Shown: positions 46,036 to 54,923, counted from the stretch's first letter. The stretch is DNA of 64,000 bases from Pseudomonadota bacterium (GCA_021779835.1 JAJXZX010000004.1:107260-171259); one strand, 5' to 3'. A program made the numbers and translations. Notes: a model not told the origin generated them from the letters alone.

Positions 46036-46066
46036 TTGACCTTCCCCCCGCTGGAAGCTGCAACCT
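46036..46066 (+). promoter_or_regulatory. CueR-type promoter/operator for the copper chaperone
   Basis: TTGACC and CAACCT are separated by 19 bases, the overlong spacer typical of MerR-family activated promoters. The spacer contains CTTCCCCCCGCTGGAAG, the CueR inverted repeat (ACCTTCC-N7-GGAAGGT type) with a change in the last position. It closely follows the layout of the E. coli copA promoter. Confidence 0.75.
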
Positions 46067-46097
46067 TGGATCAAATCACACCACAAAGGATTTCCCG

Positions 46098-46304
46098 ATG
46101 TCCAAAGCCCTCAAACTCTCGGTTCCCGACATGACTTGCGGCCATTGCAAGGCGGCCGTCGAACGCGCCATCGCCACCACCGACGCCAGCGCCAAGGTGC
46201 AAGTCGATCTTGCCACCCACACCGTCGCGGTAGAGACCTCGGCACCCACCGAGGCCGTGCTGAAGGCGCTGTCGGGCGAGGGGTATGAGGCGCGCGTTCT
46301 CTGA
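46098..46304 (+). CDS. copper chaperone (heavy-metal-associated domain)
   Basis: A 68-residue HMA-domain protein. [16 protein letters not shown] carries the metal-binding CxxC at Cys14 and Cys17, and the rest gives the full ferredoxin-like fold. It would bind Cu(I) and pass it to a P-type ATPase. The CueR-type promoter 32 bases upstream fits copper induction, but neither cueR nor copA lies in the window. CopZ-like by family. Confidence 0.88.
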   Translation: MSKALKLSVPDMTCGHCKAAVERAIATTDASAKVQVDLATHTVAVETSAPTEAVLKALSGEGYEARVL

Positions 46305-46575
46305 CCAACCCCGCCGAATCATCCCGGCGCCCCGGGCGTTATGACGCACCACATGCGTTTCGCGTCAGAGCACACTGGAATCGCTCACTTTTTCGCAAAA
46401 ACCCCGCCATCTTGTATCCCATGCGGATTGCGGCACATTTTGTGGGCAATTGTCCGGCACATGAACAACTGTCGCCAGTTCATTGATAATATTGGCAAAG
46501 AATGTTATTCCTCCGGGTGAGCAGTAACGCCAGCCGGGGATCAACCTCAGCGGCAAGACGTTTTGAGGTAAACTG

Positions 46576-46878
46576 ATGAAGATGATTCTTTTCGCACTCG
46601 CACTGACTTTTCTGTGCGCAACTTTCGCCGACGCGGGTCCGATCGGCGCTGCCTGCATGGATTCCGCCCGCAACAGCGCCTCGTCGCATCTGTGTGGCTG
46701 CATCCAGCAGGTCGCGGACAAGATCCTGCCCTCCGCGGATCAGCGCCGCGCCGCGTCGTTTTTCGCGAATCCCGACAAGGCGCAACAGGTGCGCATGTCG
46801 AAATCCTCCAACGACAACGCCTTCTGGCAGCGCTATGTCAGCTTCGGCGACGCCGCCGCGCAAACCTGCCAGAATTGA
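46576..46878 (+). CDS. small secreted cysteine protein
   Basis: A 100-residue protein with a signal peptide (1-20, ending FADA). The mature part has four cysteines (in AACMDS, LCGCIQ and the C-terminal QTCQN) and probably two disulfides. Similar proteins in Rhodobacterales are sometimes labelled arginine transporter without evidence. GAGGT lies just upstream of the ATG. Function unknown. Confidence 0.7.
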   Translation: MKMILFALALTFLCATFADAGPIGAACMDSARNSASSHLCGCIQQVADKILPSADQRRAASFFANPDKAQQVRMSKSSNDNAFWQRYVSFGDAAAQTCQN

Positions 46879-46950
46879 CCTAGACGAACTGACCCGCGTA
46901 ACCCGCGTGGAAACAGGGGCCGGACGCAGCCGCGTCGCGGCCCTTTTCTT

Positions 46951-47502
46951 TCAGCGAAACGCCGGTCCATGTGCCCAGATCGTCAGAGAGTGTCGCTCGC
47001 CCCGCGTCACGGGCGTCACCTGATGCAGCACGAAAGCCGGGAACAGCACCGCCGACCCCACCGCACGCGGCACTTCGCTGACCGCAATATCGGGCCGCAA
47101 CTCCAGCACGCCGCCGTCATAGGCGCCCGGCTCTGACAGTTGCACCACCATCGTCAGCTTGCGTTTGCGCGCCACCGGCCCGTCGCCGATATCGGAATGC
47201 CAGCCGAAATGCCCCGCCCGCTCTGCACCATAGCGCGCCACCTGCGGACTTTCCGCGAACTCGCTCAGATCAAAGCCGAAAGCGTCGCGGTTCGCCTTGG
47301 CCACCACGCTGAGAATACGGTCCATCACCCACTCCGCCCCGGCGCGCTCATCCAGCCAGGCGATTTCGGCGCGCCGCACATTATGGTTGCTTTGGTTGCC
47401 AACCAACCCCGCCTCGCGCAGGCTTTCTTGATGGGCAATGGCGATGATCTGCTGACACTCCAGCGCGGTGAAAGCCTCGGAAACCTGGTGGGCTGACAGC
47501 AC
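46951..47502 (-). CDS. 2OG-Fe(II) oxygenase (prolyl 4-hydroxylase-like)
   Basis: A 183-residue protein from GTG 47502, which is preceded at 7 bases by AGGAG; the longer frame to 47625 has no such site. Iron ligands are His102 and Asp104 (FGWHSDIG) and His160, with Arg170 for 2-oxoglutarate in LHQVTPVTRGER. The size and order match small bacterial P4H-like enzymes that hydroxylate a protein side chain. The target is unknown. Confidence 0.85.
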   Translation of the reverse strand: MLSAHQVSEAFTALECQQIIAIAHQESLREAGLVGNQSNHNVRRAEIAWLDERAGAEWVMDRILSVVAKANRDAFGFDLSEFAESPQVARYGAERAGHFGWHSDIGDGPVARKRKLTMVVQLSEPGAYDGGVLELRPDIAVSEVPRAVGSAVLFPAFVLHQVTPVTRGERHSLTIWAHGPAFR

Positions 47503-47627
47503 GGGCGCACTCCTGACCGCAAGCCACGACCTTTGTCGCAACCCCTGCCCCGCCGCGCGCCGATCCGCGACACCGGCGTCGTATTTCGCTGACCGGACGG
47601 CGCGCGTCCGCGAATCCAACCGCACAA

Positions 47628-47657
47628 ACGAAAACGACCCCGCCTCGAAAGGCAGGG
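47628..47657 (-). terminator. rpmB terminator
   Basis: On the minus strand CCCTGCC pairs with GGCGGGG (one G-U) around TTTCGA, then TCGTTTTCGTTT. It lies 28 bases after the rpmB stop. Confidence 0.6.
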
Positions 47658-47684
47658 CCGCATAATTCGTGGCATCACGCCAGA

Positions 47685-47972
47685 TCAGGCCGCAGCTTGC
47701 GCCTTGGCGATCTCTTTCTTGATCTTCGCCGCTTTGTCCGACAGCTCGTCGTCCTTGGCTTTCGCTAGGAAGGCGTCAAGGCCGCCACGGTGATCCACCG
47801 TGCGCAGCGCATGCGCCGAGACGCGCAGCTTGAACGACTGGCCCAGAATATCCGAGATCAGGGTGACGTCGTTCAGGTTCGGCAGAAAGCGCCGACGGGT
47901 CTTGTTATTGGCATGGCTGACACTGTTGCCAGACATCGGGCCTTTTCCGCTCAGCTCGCAAACGCGCGACAT
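47685..47972 (-). CDS. rpmB: 50S ribosomal protein L28
   Basis: A 95-residue ribosomal protein. [29 protein letters not shown] is the characteristic N-terminus in part, and [20 protein letters not shown] the core. The Ala/Lys-rich C-terminal tail is the alphaproteobacterial extension. AAGGA precedes the ATG. Confidence 0.97.
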   Translation of the reverse strand: MSRVCELSGKGPMSGNSVSHANNKTRRRFLPNLNDVTLISDILGQSFKLRVSAHALRTVDHRGGLDAFLAKAKDDELSDKAAKIKKEIAKAQAAA

Positions 47973-48124
47973 CTCGTATTCCTTCGTATTCGAGCCAGTT
48001 ACGGCATATTCGTATCGGTGAAAGAGCGCCGCCCGTGGTGGTGCCCGAAATCCATCCGCGTCCTCTATGGGGATTTTCCGGCAACGTCAAGCGATTCACC
48101 ACCGCCTCACCCGCAAGAATCTGC

Positions 48125-48145
48125 GCAAAATTGCGGCCAAAGCCG
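48125..48145 (-). terminator. meaB terminator
   Basis: On the minus strand GCGGC-TTTG-GCCGC followed by AATTTT, 13 bases after the meaB stop. The stem is short. Confidence 0.45.
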
Positions 48146-48157
48146 CCGCTCGCGCGT

Positions 48158-49135
48158 TTATCGCCCCAACAGATCCAGCATCCGTGCGGCCGCCGCACTG
48201 GGCGAGGCATGGCCCGCGCGCACCTCCGCCCCCAGCCGCGCCAAGGCATCGCGCGCACGCCCCGGTCGCGTCAGCACGGCCAGAACCCCTTCGCGCACCT
48301 CCGCCTCGAACCAACTCTCGGCCTGCTCGGCGCGCCGCCGCGCGAAATGCCCGTTGTCGCGCCGCCACGCCGCCAGCGCCTGCGCCTCGGCCCAGACCGT
48401 CGCCAGCCCCTCGCTTTGCAGCGCCGACACCATCATTGCCTTGGGAAACCCCTCCGGGTCTTGCGGTCGCTTGCGCAACAGCCGCAGCGCGCCGGCATAA
48501 TCCGCGCAGGTCCGCGTTGCCGCCATTTTCAGATCGCCATCCGCCTTGTTCACCACGATCATGTCGGCAATCTCCATGATGCCGCGCTTGACGCCCTGCA
48601 ACTCGTCGCCGCCCGCTGGCGCCAGCAACAGCAAAAACAGATCGGTCATCTCTGCCACCAGCGTTTCCGACTGCCCGACGCCCACGGTTTCCACCAACAC
48701 CACATCGAACCCCGCCGCCTCGCACAGCGCCACCGCCTCGCGTGATCGCCGTCCGACGCCGCCCAGGTGCGTCTGGCTGGGCGAGGGGCGGATGAACGCC
48801 AACGGCTCGCGGCTCAGCCGTTCCATCCGCGTCTTGTCGCCCAGAATGGACCCGCCAGTGCGCGCCGAGGACGGATCAACCGCCAGCACAGCCACCCGCA
48901 TCCCCGCCCCCGTCAGCAACAGGCCGAAAGCCTCGATAAACGTCGATTTCCCCACCCCCGGCGTGCCCGACAACCCGATGCGCAGCGCCTGCCGCCCGAG
49001 CGGCGCAAGCCGGTCCAACAGCGCCACCGCCTCGGCCCTGTGATCGTCGCGCGCGCTTTCCACCAGCGTGATCGCCCGCGCCAGCGCGCGCCGTTCGCCC
49101 TTGGCAATCCGCTCTGCCAGTTCGCTCACATCCAT
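48158..49135 (-). CDS. meaB: methylmalonyl-CoA mutase-associated GTPase
   Basis: A 325-residue G3E-type GTPase. Walker [19 protein letters not shown] (near residue 55), [19 protein letters not shown] (switch), [15 protein letters not shown] and VVNKADGD. MeaB protects and reloads the B12-dependent methylmalonyl-CoA mutase. The mutase gene is not in the window. Together with prpE it points to propionate use by the methylmalonyl route. Confidence 0.94.
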   Translation of the reverse strand: MDVSELAERIAKGERRALARAITLVESARDDHRAEAVALLDRLAPLGRQALRIGLSGTPGVGKSTFIEAFGLLLTGAGMRVAVLAVDPSSARTGGSILGDKTRMERLSREPLAFIRPSPSQTHLGGVGRRSREAVALCEAAGFDVVLVETVGVGQSETLVAEMTDLFLLLLAPAGGDELQGVKRGIMEIADMIVVNKADGDLKMAATRTCADYAGALRLLRKRPQDPEGFPKAMMVSALQSEGLATVWAEAQALAAWRRDNGHFARRRAEQAESWFEAEVREGVLAVLTRPGRARDALARLGAEVRAGHASPSAAAARMLDLLGR

Positions 49136-49200
49136 ACTACCGCGCCTCGCACGTCAGATAACGCCGCGAAATGGCGGCAGGAAAGCGCCAACCCGGCCCG

Positions 49201-49220
49201 GCCTGACACGATTGTCAGGC
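49201..49220. promoter_or_regulatory. perfect hairpin/palindrome, GCCTGACA-N4-TGTCAGGC
   Basis: An eight-base perfect inverted repeat with a 4-base centre in the divergent meaB/DUF3108 gap, 66 bases from the meaB start and 80 from the DUF3108 start. No T-run follows, so an operator for a dimeric regulator is more likely than a terminator. Confidence 0.4.
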
Positions 49221-49299
49221 TAGACCGGGGCACTAGGGGTTTCTTGCCCCGTCGCGCCAGTGTATGTCCAGTCTGTCGATGACAATTCGGGACTGCCGC

Positions 49300-50064
49300 A
49301 TGACATCCCTTCGCCGCACCCTCGCCGCAACCCTCTGCCTCGCCGCGCTGGCCCCGGCCGCGCTGGCGCAAAGCGCACCCAAACCGGGCGTATCGCAACA
49401 AACCCGCTCCACCGGCACGTTCGACTTTTATGTGCGCGGCTTCCGCGCCGGAATACTGGTGTTCGCCGGGGTCGAATCCGGCAGCTATTACGCCGTCAAC
49501 GGTCGCTTTTCGACGGCGGGCCTGATGGCGATGATGAAGAAATCCAGCTACGCCTCGACCGTCAAAGGCACCGTCACCCATTCCGCCACTGCCACCACCT
49601 TTGCGCCGTCCTTCTATCAGGTCATCGCTGACCCCGGCCCGAACCAGCGCGTGCAGTCGGTGACCTATACCGGCAATGTGCCGCAGCCCTCGGTCAACAG
49701 CCCGCCCCGCGCCCCCGATCCCGAAGGCGTTGCACCCTCGACGCAGGCGGGCACCATCGACGTGCTGACCGCGCTTTACGCGACCCTTGGCCGGATCCCC
49801 GCAGATCAGGCCTGCAAGGTTGCACTCAACATCTTCGACGGCACCCGCCGCGCGCGCCTTACGCTGTGGCCTACCGACGGCGGCACCGGCGCGCTGCAAT
49901 GCGGTGGCGAATATCGCCGCGTCGCGGGCTATTCGGCCGAGGATATGGCCCGCCCCGCCTTCCCCTTCACCCTGACCTATGAGGCCCTGCCGAACGGCAT
50001 GTTGCAGGCCAATACCGTGGTGATGGACTCGATCTATGGAAATGCCAGCCTGAAACGGCGATAA
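49300..50064 (+). CDS. DUF3108 exported protein
   Basis: A 254-residue protein from ATG 49300 with a signal peptide ending near APAALA. GTFDFYVRGFRAGILVFAG and YYAVNGRFSTAGLMAMMKK match the DUF3108 beta-sheet fold, related to periplasmic lipid-binding proteins. The frame also contains ATG 49264, but the later start gives a proper signal peptide. It ends 7 bases before hrpB. Function unknown. Confidence 0.8.
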   Translation: MTSLRRTLAATLCLAALAPAALAQSAPKPGVSQQTRSTGTFDFYVRGFRAGILVFAGVESGSYYAVNGRFSTAGLMAMMKKSSYASTVKGTVTHSATATTFAPSFYQVIADPGPNQRVQSVTYTGNVPQPSVNSPPRAPDPEGVAPSTQAGTIDVLTALYATLGRIPADQACKVALNIFDGTRRARLTLWPTDGGTGALQCGGEYRRVAGYSAEDMARPAFPFTLTYEALPNGMLQANTVVMDSIYGNASLKRR

Positions 50065-50071
50065 GCGCGGG

Positions 50072-52534
50072 GTGAGACAGCCTCTGCCGATAGACGCCGC
50101 GCTTCCCGCGCTGATCGCTGCCCTGAAGACGGGCGGCCGCGCCGTGCTGCAAGCGCCCCCCGGCGCGGGCAAAACCACCCGTGTGCCGCTCGCCATGCTC
50201 GACGCCGCCCTCACACCCGGTCGCATCCTCATGCTGGAACCGCGCCGTCTCGCCGCCCGCGCCGCAGCCGAGCGTATGGCGCAAACCTTGGGCGAACCCG
50301 TCGGCCAAACCGTCGGCTACCGCATCCGTGGCGACGCCGTCACCTCCAAAGCCACCCGTATCGAGGTGGTGACCGAGGGCATCCTCACCCGCATGATCCA
50401 GTCCGACCCCGACCTCTCAGGCATCGGCGCGGTGATCTTCGACGAATTCCACGAACGCTCGCTGAACGCCGACCTCGGCCTCGCCCTGGCGTGGGAGGTG
50501 CGCGAGGCTTTGCGCCCCGACCTCGTCGTCGTGGTGATGTCCGCCACCCTCGACGCCGCCCCGGTCGCCGCGATGCTGGACGCCCCCATCATCACCTCCG
50601 ACGGGCGCGCCTACCCGGTCGAAACCCACTGGCTCGACCGCGCCCTGCCGCCAAAATCCCGCCTTGAGCAGGCCACCGCCGACCTCACCCTCCAGGCGCT
50701 TGCCCAGGCCGAAGGCTCCGTCCTCGTCTTCCTCCCCGGCGAGGGCGAGATCCGCCGGACGGAGGCGCTCTTGCGCCCCCACCTGCCGCCCGACTGCACC
50801 CTGCACCCACTATTCGGCGCGATGGATTTCGCCGCCCAGCGCGCCGCCATCGCCCCCGCGCCGCAGGGCCGCAAGATCGTGCTCGCCACCTCGATCGCCG
50901 AAACCTCGCTGACCATCGAGGGCATTCGCGTCGTCATCGACGCCGGTCGCGCCCGCCGCGCCCGCTTCGACCCCAACTCCGGCATGTCGCGCCTCGTCAC
51001 CGAACGCGTGACGCGGGCCGAGGCTGAGCAACGCCGGGGTCGCGCGGGCCGCACCGCGCCGGGCACCTGCTACCGTCTCTGGACCCGCGGCGAAGAGGGC
51101 GCACTGGCCCAGTTCCCCCCCGCCGAAATCGAGGCCGCCGACCTCACCAGCCTCGCCCTCGACCTCGCCCTCTGGGGCGCGCGCGACACCAGCGGGCTCG
51201 CCTTTCTCACCGCCCCCAACCACGGTGCCTTCGCCGAGGCACGCGCGCTGCTCTCCGGCCTTGGCGCTCTGGACGGGGCCGGTGCCATCACCGACCACGG
51301 TCGCACCCTCGCCGCCCTTCCCCTGCATCCCCGCCTTGGCCACATGCTGACGCGCGCTGGCAAACCCGCCGCCCCGCTCGCGGCCCTGCTCGCCGACCGC
51401 GATCCACTGCCGCGCAGCGCGCCCTCCGACCTCACCCTCCGGCTGGAGGCGCTCACCAATCCCCGCGCCTATGCCGACCGCCACCCCTGGCCCACCGACC
51501 GCGCAACGATTGAACGTATCCGCCTCGAGGCCAAACGCCTCGCCGCCCTCACCGACACCACCTCCGACCTGACCGCAGCCGAAATGGCCGCCCTCGCTTA
51601 CCCCGACCGCATCGCCCTGCACCGTCCCGGCGACGCGCCGCGATTTCTGACGGCGGCCGGCAAAGGCGCAGCACTCGACCCCGCCGACCCGCTCGCCCGC
51701 GCCCGCCTGCTGGTCGCCACCGACCTTGACGGAGACACCCGAGAGGCGCGCATCCGCCAAGCAATCCCGCTGCCTGACGCCAGCCTGCGCCGCCTCTACG
51801 CCGATCAAATCCACTGGCAGGACGTCATCGAGTGGAACCGCCGCGACCGCCGCGTCACCGCGCGCCGTCAGGAACGCTTCCACGCCCTTGTCCTCGACGA
51901 CCGCACCTTCCCCGAGGCCCCGGCCGAGGCCATCGCCCGCGCCGCCCTAGACGGCGTGCGCGACCTCTGGCCCAATGCACTGACCTTCGCCGACGCCGCC
52001 CAGCGCCTGCGCGCCCGCGTCGAACTCTTGCGGCACGAAGGCACGCCCCTGCCCGACATGTCAGACGAGGGCCTGCTTGCCCGCCTCGATGACTGGCTAC
52101 TGCCCCACCTCAAGGGCCGCCGCAGCGCCGCCGACCTCGCCGCCCTCGACCTGCTGGACCCCCTGCGCCAAAGCCTGACATGGGACGAAAGCCAGACCCT
52201 CGACCGCCTCGCGCCATCGCATTTCGAAACCCCCTTGGGCCGCCGCGTCCCCATCGACTACGCGACAGAGGCCCCCTCGATCGAACTCCGCCTGCAAGAG
52301 CTCTTCGGCACGACCCAGCACCCCAGCATCGGCCCCAAACGCCTGCCGCTCCGCATCACGCTACTCTCCCCCGGTGGCAAACCGGTGCAAACCACGATGG
52401 ACCTGCCCGGCTTCTGGGCCACTTCGTACGCCGACGTGCGCAAGGACATGCGCGGCCGCTACCCGCGCCACCCCTGGCCCGAAGACCCGACGCAAGCCGA
52501 CCCCACCACCCGCGCCAAACCAAGGGGCACCTGA
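50072..52534 (+). CDS. hrpB: ATP-dependent helicase HrpB
   Basis: An 820-residue DEAH-box helicase starting with GTG. Walker A is APPGAGKTTRVPL, the DEAH motif is DEFHERS, SAT follows, and motif VI is QRRGRAGRTAPG. The C-terminal HrpB-specific domain (LPIRYxx-like VPIDYATEAPSIELRLQELF) is complete. The length is usual for HrpB. Its physiological RNA target is not well established in the family. Confidence 0.94.
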   Translation: MRQPLPIDAALPALIAALKTGGRAVLQAPPGAGKTTRVPLAMLDAALTPGRILMLEPRRLAARAAAERMAQTLGEPVGQTVGYRIRGDAVTSKATRIEVVTEGILTRMIQSDPDLSGIGAVIFDEFHERSLNADLGLALAWEVREALRPDLVVVVMSATLDAAPVAAMLDAPIITSDGRAYPVETHWLDRALPPKSRLEQATADLTLQALAQAEGSVLVFLPGEGEIRRTEALLRPHLPPDCTLHPLFGAMDFAAQRAAIAPAPQGRKIVLATSIAETSLTIEGIRVVIDAGRARRARFDPNSGMSRLVTERVTRAEAEQRRGRAGRTAPGTCYRLWTRGEEGALAQFPPAEIEAADLTSLALDLALWGARDTSGLAFLTAPNHGAFAEARALLSGLGALDGAGAITDHGRTLAALPLHPRLGHMLTRAGKPAAPLAALLADRDPLPRSAPSDLTLRLEALTNPRAYADRHPWPTDRATIERIRLEAKRLAALTDTTSDLTAAEMAALAYPDRIALHRPGDAPRFLTAAGKGAALDPADPLARARLLVATDLDGDTREARIRQAIPLPDASLRRLYADQIHWQDVIEWNRRDRRVTARRQERFHALVLDDRTFPEAPAEAIARAALDGVRDLWPNALTFADAAQRLRARVELLRHEGTPLPDMSDEGLLARLDDWLLPHLKGRRSAADLAALDLLDPLRQSLTWDESQTLDRLAPSHFETPLGRRVPIDYATEAPSIELRLQELFGTTQHPSIGPKRLPLRITLLSPGGKPVQTTMDLPGFWATSYADVRKDMRGRYPRHPWPEDPTQADPTTRAKPRGT

Positions 52535-52543
52535 AGCCCCCCA

Positions 52544-52604
52544 CTTGTTTTGCGCCAAATATTCTCAGGGCGTGAGGCCGCAGGCCGAGGGGGCAGACTG
52601 CCCC
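52544..52604 (-). repeat. dispersed intergenic repeat, copy G
   Basis: Minus-strand tail GAGAATATTTGGCGCAAAAC (52544-52568 overall) and a stem GGGGCA/TGCCCC (52590-52604). More diverged than copies C, D and H, but with the same order. Confidence 0.5.
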
Positions 52605-52635
52605 AAACGCAAACGGCCGCCCCGAAGGACGGCCG
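52605..52635 (-). terminator. gcrA terminator with UUCG tetraloop
   Basis: On the minus strand CGGCCGTCC-TTCG-GGGCGGCCG (one G-U) followed by TTTGCGTTT. It lies 25 bases after the gcrA stop. Confidence 0.75.
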
Positions 52636-52659
52636 CTCACCCAAACCTATCCGGAAATC

Positions 52660-53259
52660 TTAGCGCCGACGATCCCGGCGCGAGGACATCGGCTGGAACG
52701 CCACGCCAACATGCGCCTCGCAATAAGGCTTGCCCGCCTGCGTGCCCAGGCCGCAGAACCAAAAATCAGCGGTCGCCGGATCGCCGATCGGCCATTTGCA
52801 GGTCCGCTCGGTCAGTTCCATCAACGTCAGCTTCTTCGCCTTCTTCTCGACCTCGCGCACCGACGCCAAAGCCTCTGGCGAGATTTCATTCGCCGAAGGT
52901 TGTGGCGGCAACGGTTGCCCCGCCGGAATGATCTGCTTGCGGGCGGGCAGTTGCGTCACGGGCGCCGCTTGCGTCACCACGGCCGGGCGCACCGGCTCTG
53001 GCGCCGCACGCACCGGCTCCGGCGCACGCGCGGGCTCGACGCGTGCCGCGGGCTTCGCCGCTTCCACCACCTCGGGCTTGGCCGCCACCGCCTCGTCCTT
53101 GTCAGCCCCGCCCACGCGGTTCGACAGGCCCAACCGATGCACCTTGCCGATCACCGCATTGCGCGTGACCCCGCCCAGTTCTTTGGCGATCTGGCTTGCA
53201 CTCTGGCCATCGGCCCACATTTTCTTGAGCGTCTCGACGCGCTCGTCGGTCCAGGACAT
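52660..53259 (-). CDS. gcrA: cell-cycle regulator GcrA
   Basis: A 199-residue protein. Residues 1-48 hold the GcrA DNA-binding domain (MSWTDERVETLKKMWADG, then GVTRNAVIGKVHRLGLSNR), which acts with sigma70 at methylated GANTC promoters. A Pro/Ala/Val-rich linker (60-120) leads to a C-terminal sigma-binding domain with CKWPIGDPATADFWFCGL. Alphaproteobacteria-specific; its presence is a lineage marker. Confidence 0.95.
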   Translation of the reverse strand: MSWTDERVETLKKMWADGQSASQIAKELGGVTRNAVIGKVHRLGLSNRVGGADKDEAVAAKPEVVEAAKPAARVEPARAPEPVRAAPEPVRPAVVTQAAPVTQLPARKQIIPAGQPLPPQPSANEISPEALASVREVEKKAKKLTLMELTERTCKWPIGDPATADFWFCGLGTQAGKPYCEAHVGVAFQPMSSRRDRRR

Positions 53260-53410
53260 GATGACCTCCGGTCTGGCTGGGCATCCCGCCCCGCCCGCGC
53301 CGCGAACCGGCAGAGGGAAAGAACGGGGAGAATTCTGTATCGTCCCTATACTAATCGGGACGGGCTGAGATACAAGCGACCGCGCAGGAATTCAAGACAA
53401 GAGGCTGGGA

Positions 53411-54211
53411 ATGACCCACACAGAAATGGGCGTGCGCCGTTTTGGCCGCGTAAACTGGCTCGGTTGCGCCACTCTGGCCCGGCGCGAGGTGATGCGCTTC
53501 GTCGCGGTCTGGTCCCAAACCCTGATGGCGCCGCTGATCACCGCCGCCCTCTACCTCGCGGTATTCTCGCTCGCCGTCGGCCCCGCGCGGGGCACGGTGC
53601 AGGGCGTGCCCTTCCTCGATTTCCTTGCCCCCGGCATCCTGATGATGACGGTGATCCAGAACGCCTTCGCCAATACCTCGTCCTCCATCGTGGTGGCCAA
53701 GGTGCAGGGCAACATCGTCGATACGCTGATGCCTCCGCTCTCGGCGGGAGAGTTGGTGGCGGGCTACATCACCGGTGGCGTCGCGCGCGGCCTTGTCGTC
53801 GCGGTGGCGATCTGGCTGGTGATGGCGCTTTTCCTTGGGATCGGCATGGCCCACCCGCTGTGGACGGCGATCTTCTTCCTGCTCGGCGCCTCGCTGATGG
53901 GTGGCCTTGGCATCATCGCCGCGATCTGGGCCAACAAGTTCGACCAGATGGCGGTCATCACCAACTTCGTCATCACGCCGCTCTCGTTCCTCTCCGGCAC
54001 CTTTTATTCGATCGAGCGTCTGCCCCCCGTGATGCAAACCCTCTCGCGGGCCAACCCGTTCTTCTACCTGATCGACGGTGTGCGCTACGGCATCCTCGGA
54101 GTGTCCGACGCCAACCCTGTGATCGGCCTCGCCGTCTGCCTGCCCACCACCGCTGCCGTGCTGGCGCTTTGCTGGTATTGGTTCCGCATCGGCTACCGGA
54201 TGAAGGCATAA
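53411..54211 (+). CDS. ABC-2 type permease
   Basis: A 266-residue membrane protein with six helices of the ABC2_membrane family: VVAKVQGNIVDTLMPPLSAGEL is the cytosolic coupling region, and FLSGTFYSIERLPPVMQTLSRANP with DGVRYGILG the typical C-terminal signature (as in YadH/NodJ). A partner ATPase would be needed, but none lies nearby; gcrA is divergent upstream and a VOC protein follows. The substrate is unknown. Confidence 0.85.
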   Translation: MTHTEMGVRRFGRVNWLGCATLARREVMRFVAVWSQTLMAPLITAALYLAVFSLAVGPARGTVQGVPFLDFLAPGILMMTVIQNAFANTSSSIVVAKVQGNIVDTLMPPLSAGELVAGYITGGVARGLVVAVAIWLVMALFLGIGMAHPLWTAIFFLLGASLMGGLGIIAAIWANKFDQMAVITNFVITPLSFLSGTFYSIERLPPVMQTLSRANPFFYLIDGVRYGILGVSDANPVIGLAVCLPTTAAVLALCWYWFRIGYRMKA

Positions 54212-54288
54212 GTCCCCCGGCGTGACCGCCCGTCGGTCACGCGCGCCCTCACCTTGAAATCCGCCCGCCCCGCGCGCACACTGTCGTC

Positions 54289-54693
54289 ATGCAAGCCCAA
54301 GCCATCCTTGAGTCCGCCCTCTACGCCGAGGATCTCGACGCCGCCGAGGCGTTTTACACCGCGGTCTTCGCGCTGCCCCTGATCCGCAAACAGCCGGGCC
54401 AGTGCACATTCCTACGCTGCGGCGCGGGCGTGCTCCTGCTCTTCAACCCCAAGGCCTCGATCACCCCCGACCCCGCCAACCCGATCCCCCGCCACGGCAG
54501 CATCGGCCCCGGCCACCTTTGCTTCGCCGCCACCACGGCAGATATCCCCCTTTGGCACGCCCACTTCCGCGCCCTCAATATCCCGATCGAGGCCGACCAC
54601 ATTTGGCCCACCGGCGCGCGCTCGCTCTACGTCCGCGATCCCGCCGGAAACTCCATCGAAGTCGGCGAGCCGCGCATGTGGGGCCTCGCCTGA
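54289..54693 (+). CDS. VOC-family protein (glyoxalase/dioxygenase-like)
   Basis: A 134-residue protein with two beta-alpha-beta-beta-beta modules of the vicinal-oxygen-chelate fold. SALYAEDLDAAEAFYTAVFALPLI starts module 1; HLCFAATTADIPLWHAHF and GARSLYVRDPAGNSIEVGEP form module 2. The conserved metal ligands appear to be His and Glu in HLCF and SIEVGEP. Substrate unknown. Confidence 0.88.
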   Translation: MQAQAILESALYAEDLDAAEAFYTAVFALPLIRKQPGQCTFLRCGAGVLLLFNPKASITPDPANPIPRHGSIGPGHLCFAATTADIPLWHAHFRALNIPIEADHIWPTGARSLYVRDPAGNSIEVGEPRMWGLA

Positions 54694-54723
54694 CCACCCA
54701 GACACGCCCCCTATAAATTTCCG

Positions 54724-54752
54724 TTGCACAAACGCCGCCGCCGCGCTAGGCC
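54724..54752 (+). promoter_or_regulatory. sigma70-like promoter upstream of argD
   Basis: TTGCAC (54724-54729) and TAGGCC (54747-54752) with a 17-base spacer. The predicted start falls 7-8 bases later, at or next to the ATG of the Arg-rich leader ORF, which would then be leaderless. The -10 is a poor match to TATAAT. Confidence 0.4.
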
Positions 54753-54759
54753 ATCGTCC

Positions 54760-54816
54760 ATGATCGTATGCACCGCCCTCCGCGCTCTGCCCCGACGTCG
54801 CCGCTCGCGCGCCTGA
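54760..54816 (+). CDS. candidate Arg-rich leader peptide of argDF
   Basis: An 18-codon ORF, MIVCTALRALPRRRRSRA, ending in TGA, 107 bases before argD. Six of 18 residues are Arg, four of them consecutive, directly upstream of two arginine-biosynthesis genes. It has no ribosome-binding site, but its ATG sits where the promoter at 54724-54752 should start transcription, like the leaderless trpL uORF of rhizobia. GACGTC at 94-99 (54794-54799) can pair with GACGTC at 54815-54820 across the Arg codons, and GTGTG/CACAC (54828-54842) forms a second hairpin. I see no U-run terminator, so any control might act on argD translation. The GC-rich context makes Arg codons common, so chance is possible. Confidence 0.4.
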   Translation: MIVCTALRALPRRRRSRA

Positions 54817-54923
54817 CGTCCGATCCCGTGTGCCCGTCACACATCCACTTTCGCAAATCCCCACGTTGACTTGGCCCCCGCCCTTTGGCACCCCTAGGGC
54901 TTGCCCGTAAAAGGACCGCATCC

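Noticed and set aside
54817..54923. Classical attenuator (terminator with U-run) after the Arg leader ORF
   Set aside because: I looked for a stem followed by T residues; only short stems (GTGTG/CACAC, GCCCT/AGGGC) without a T-run were found.
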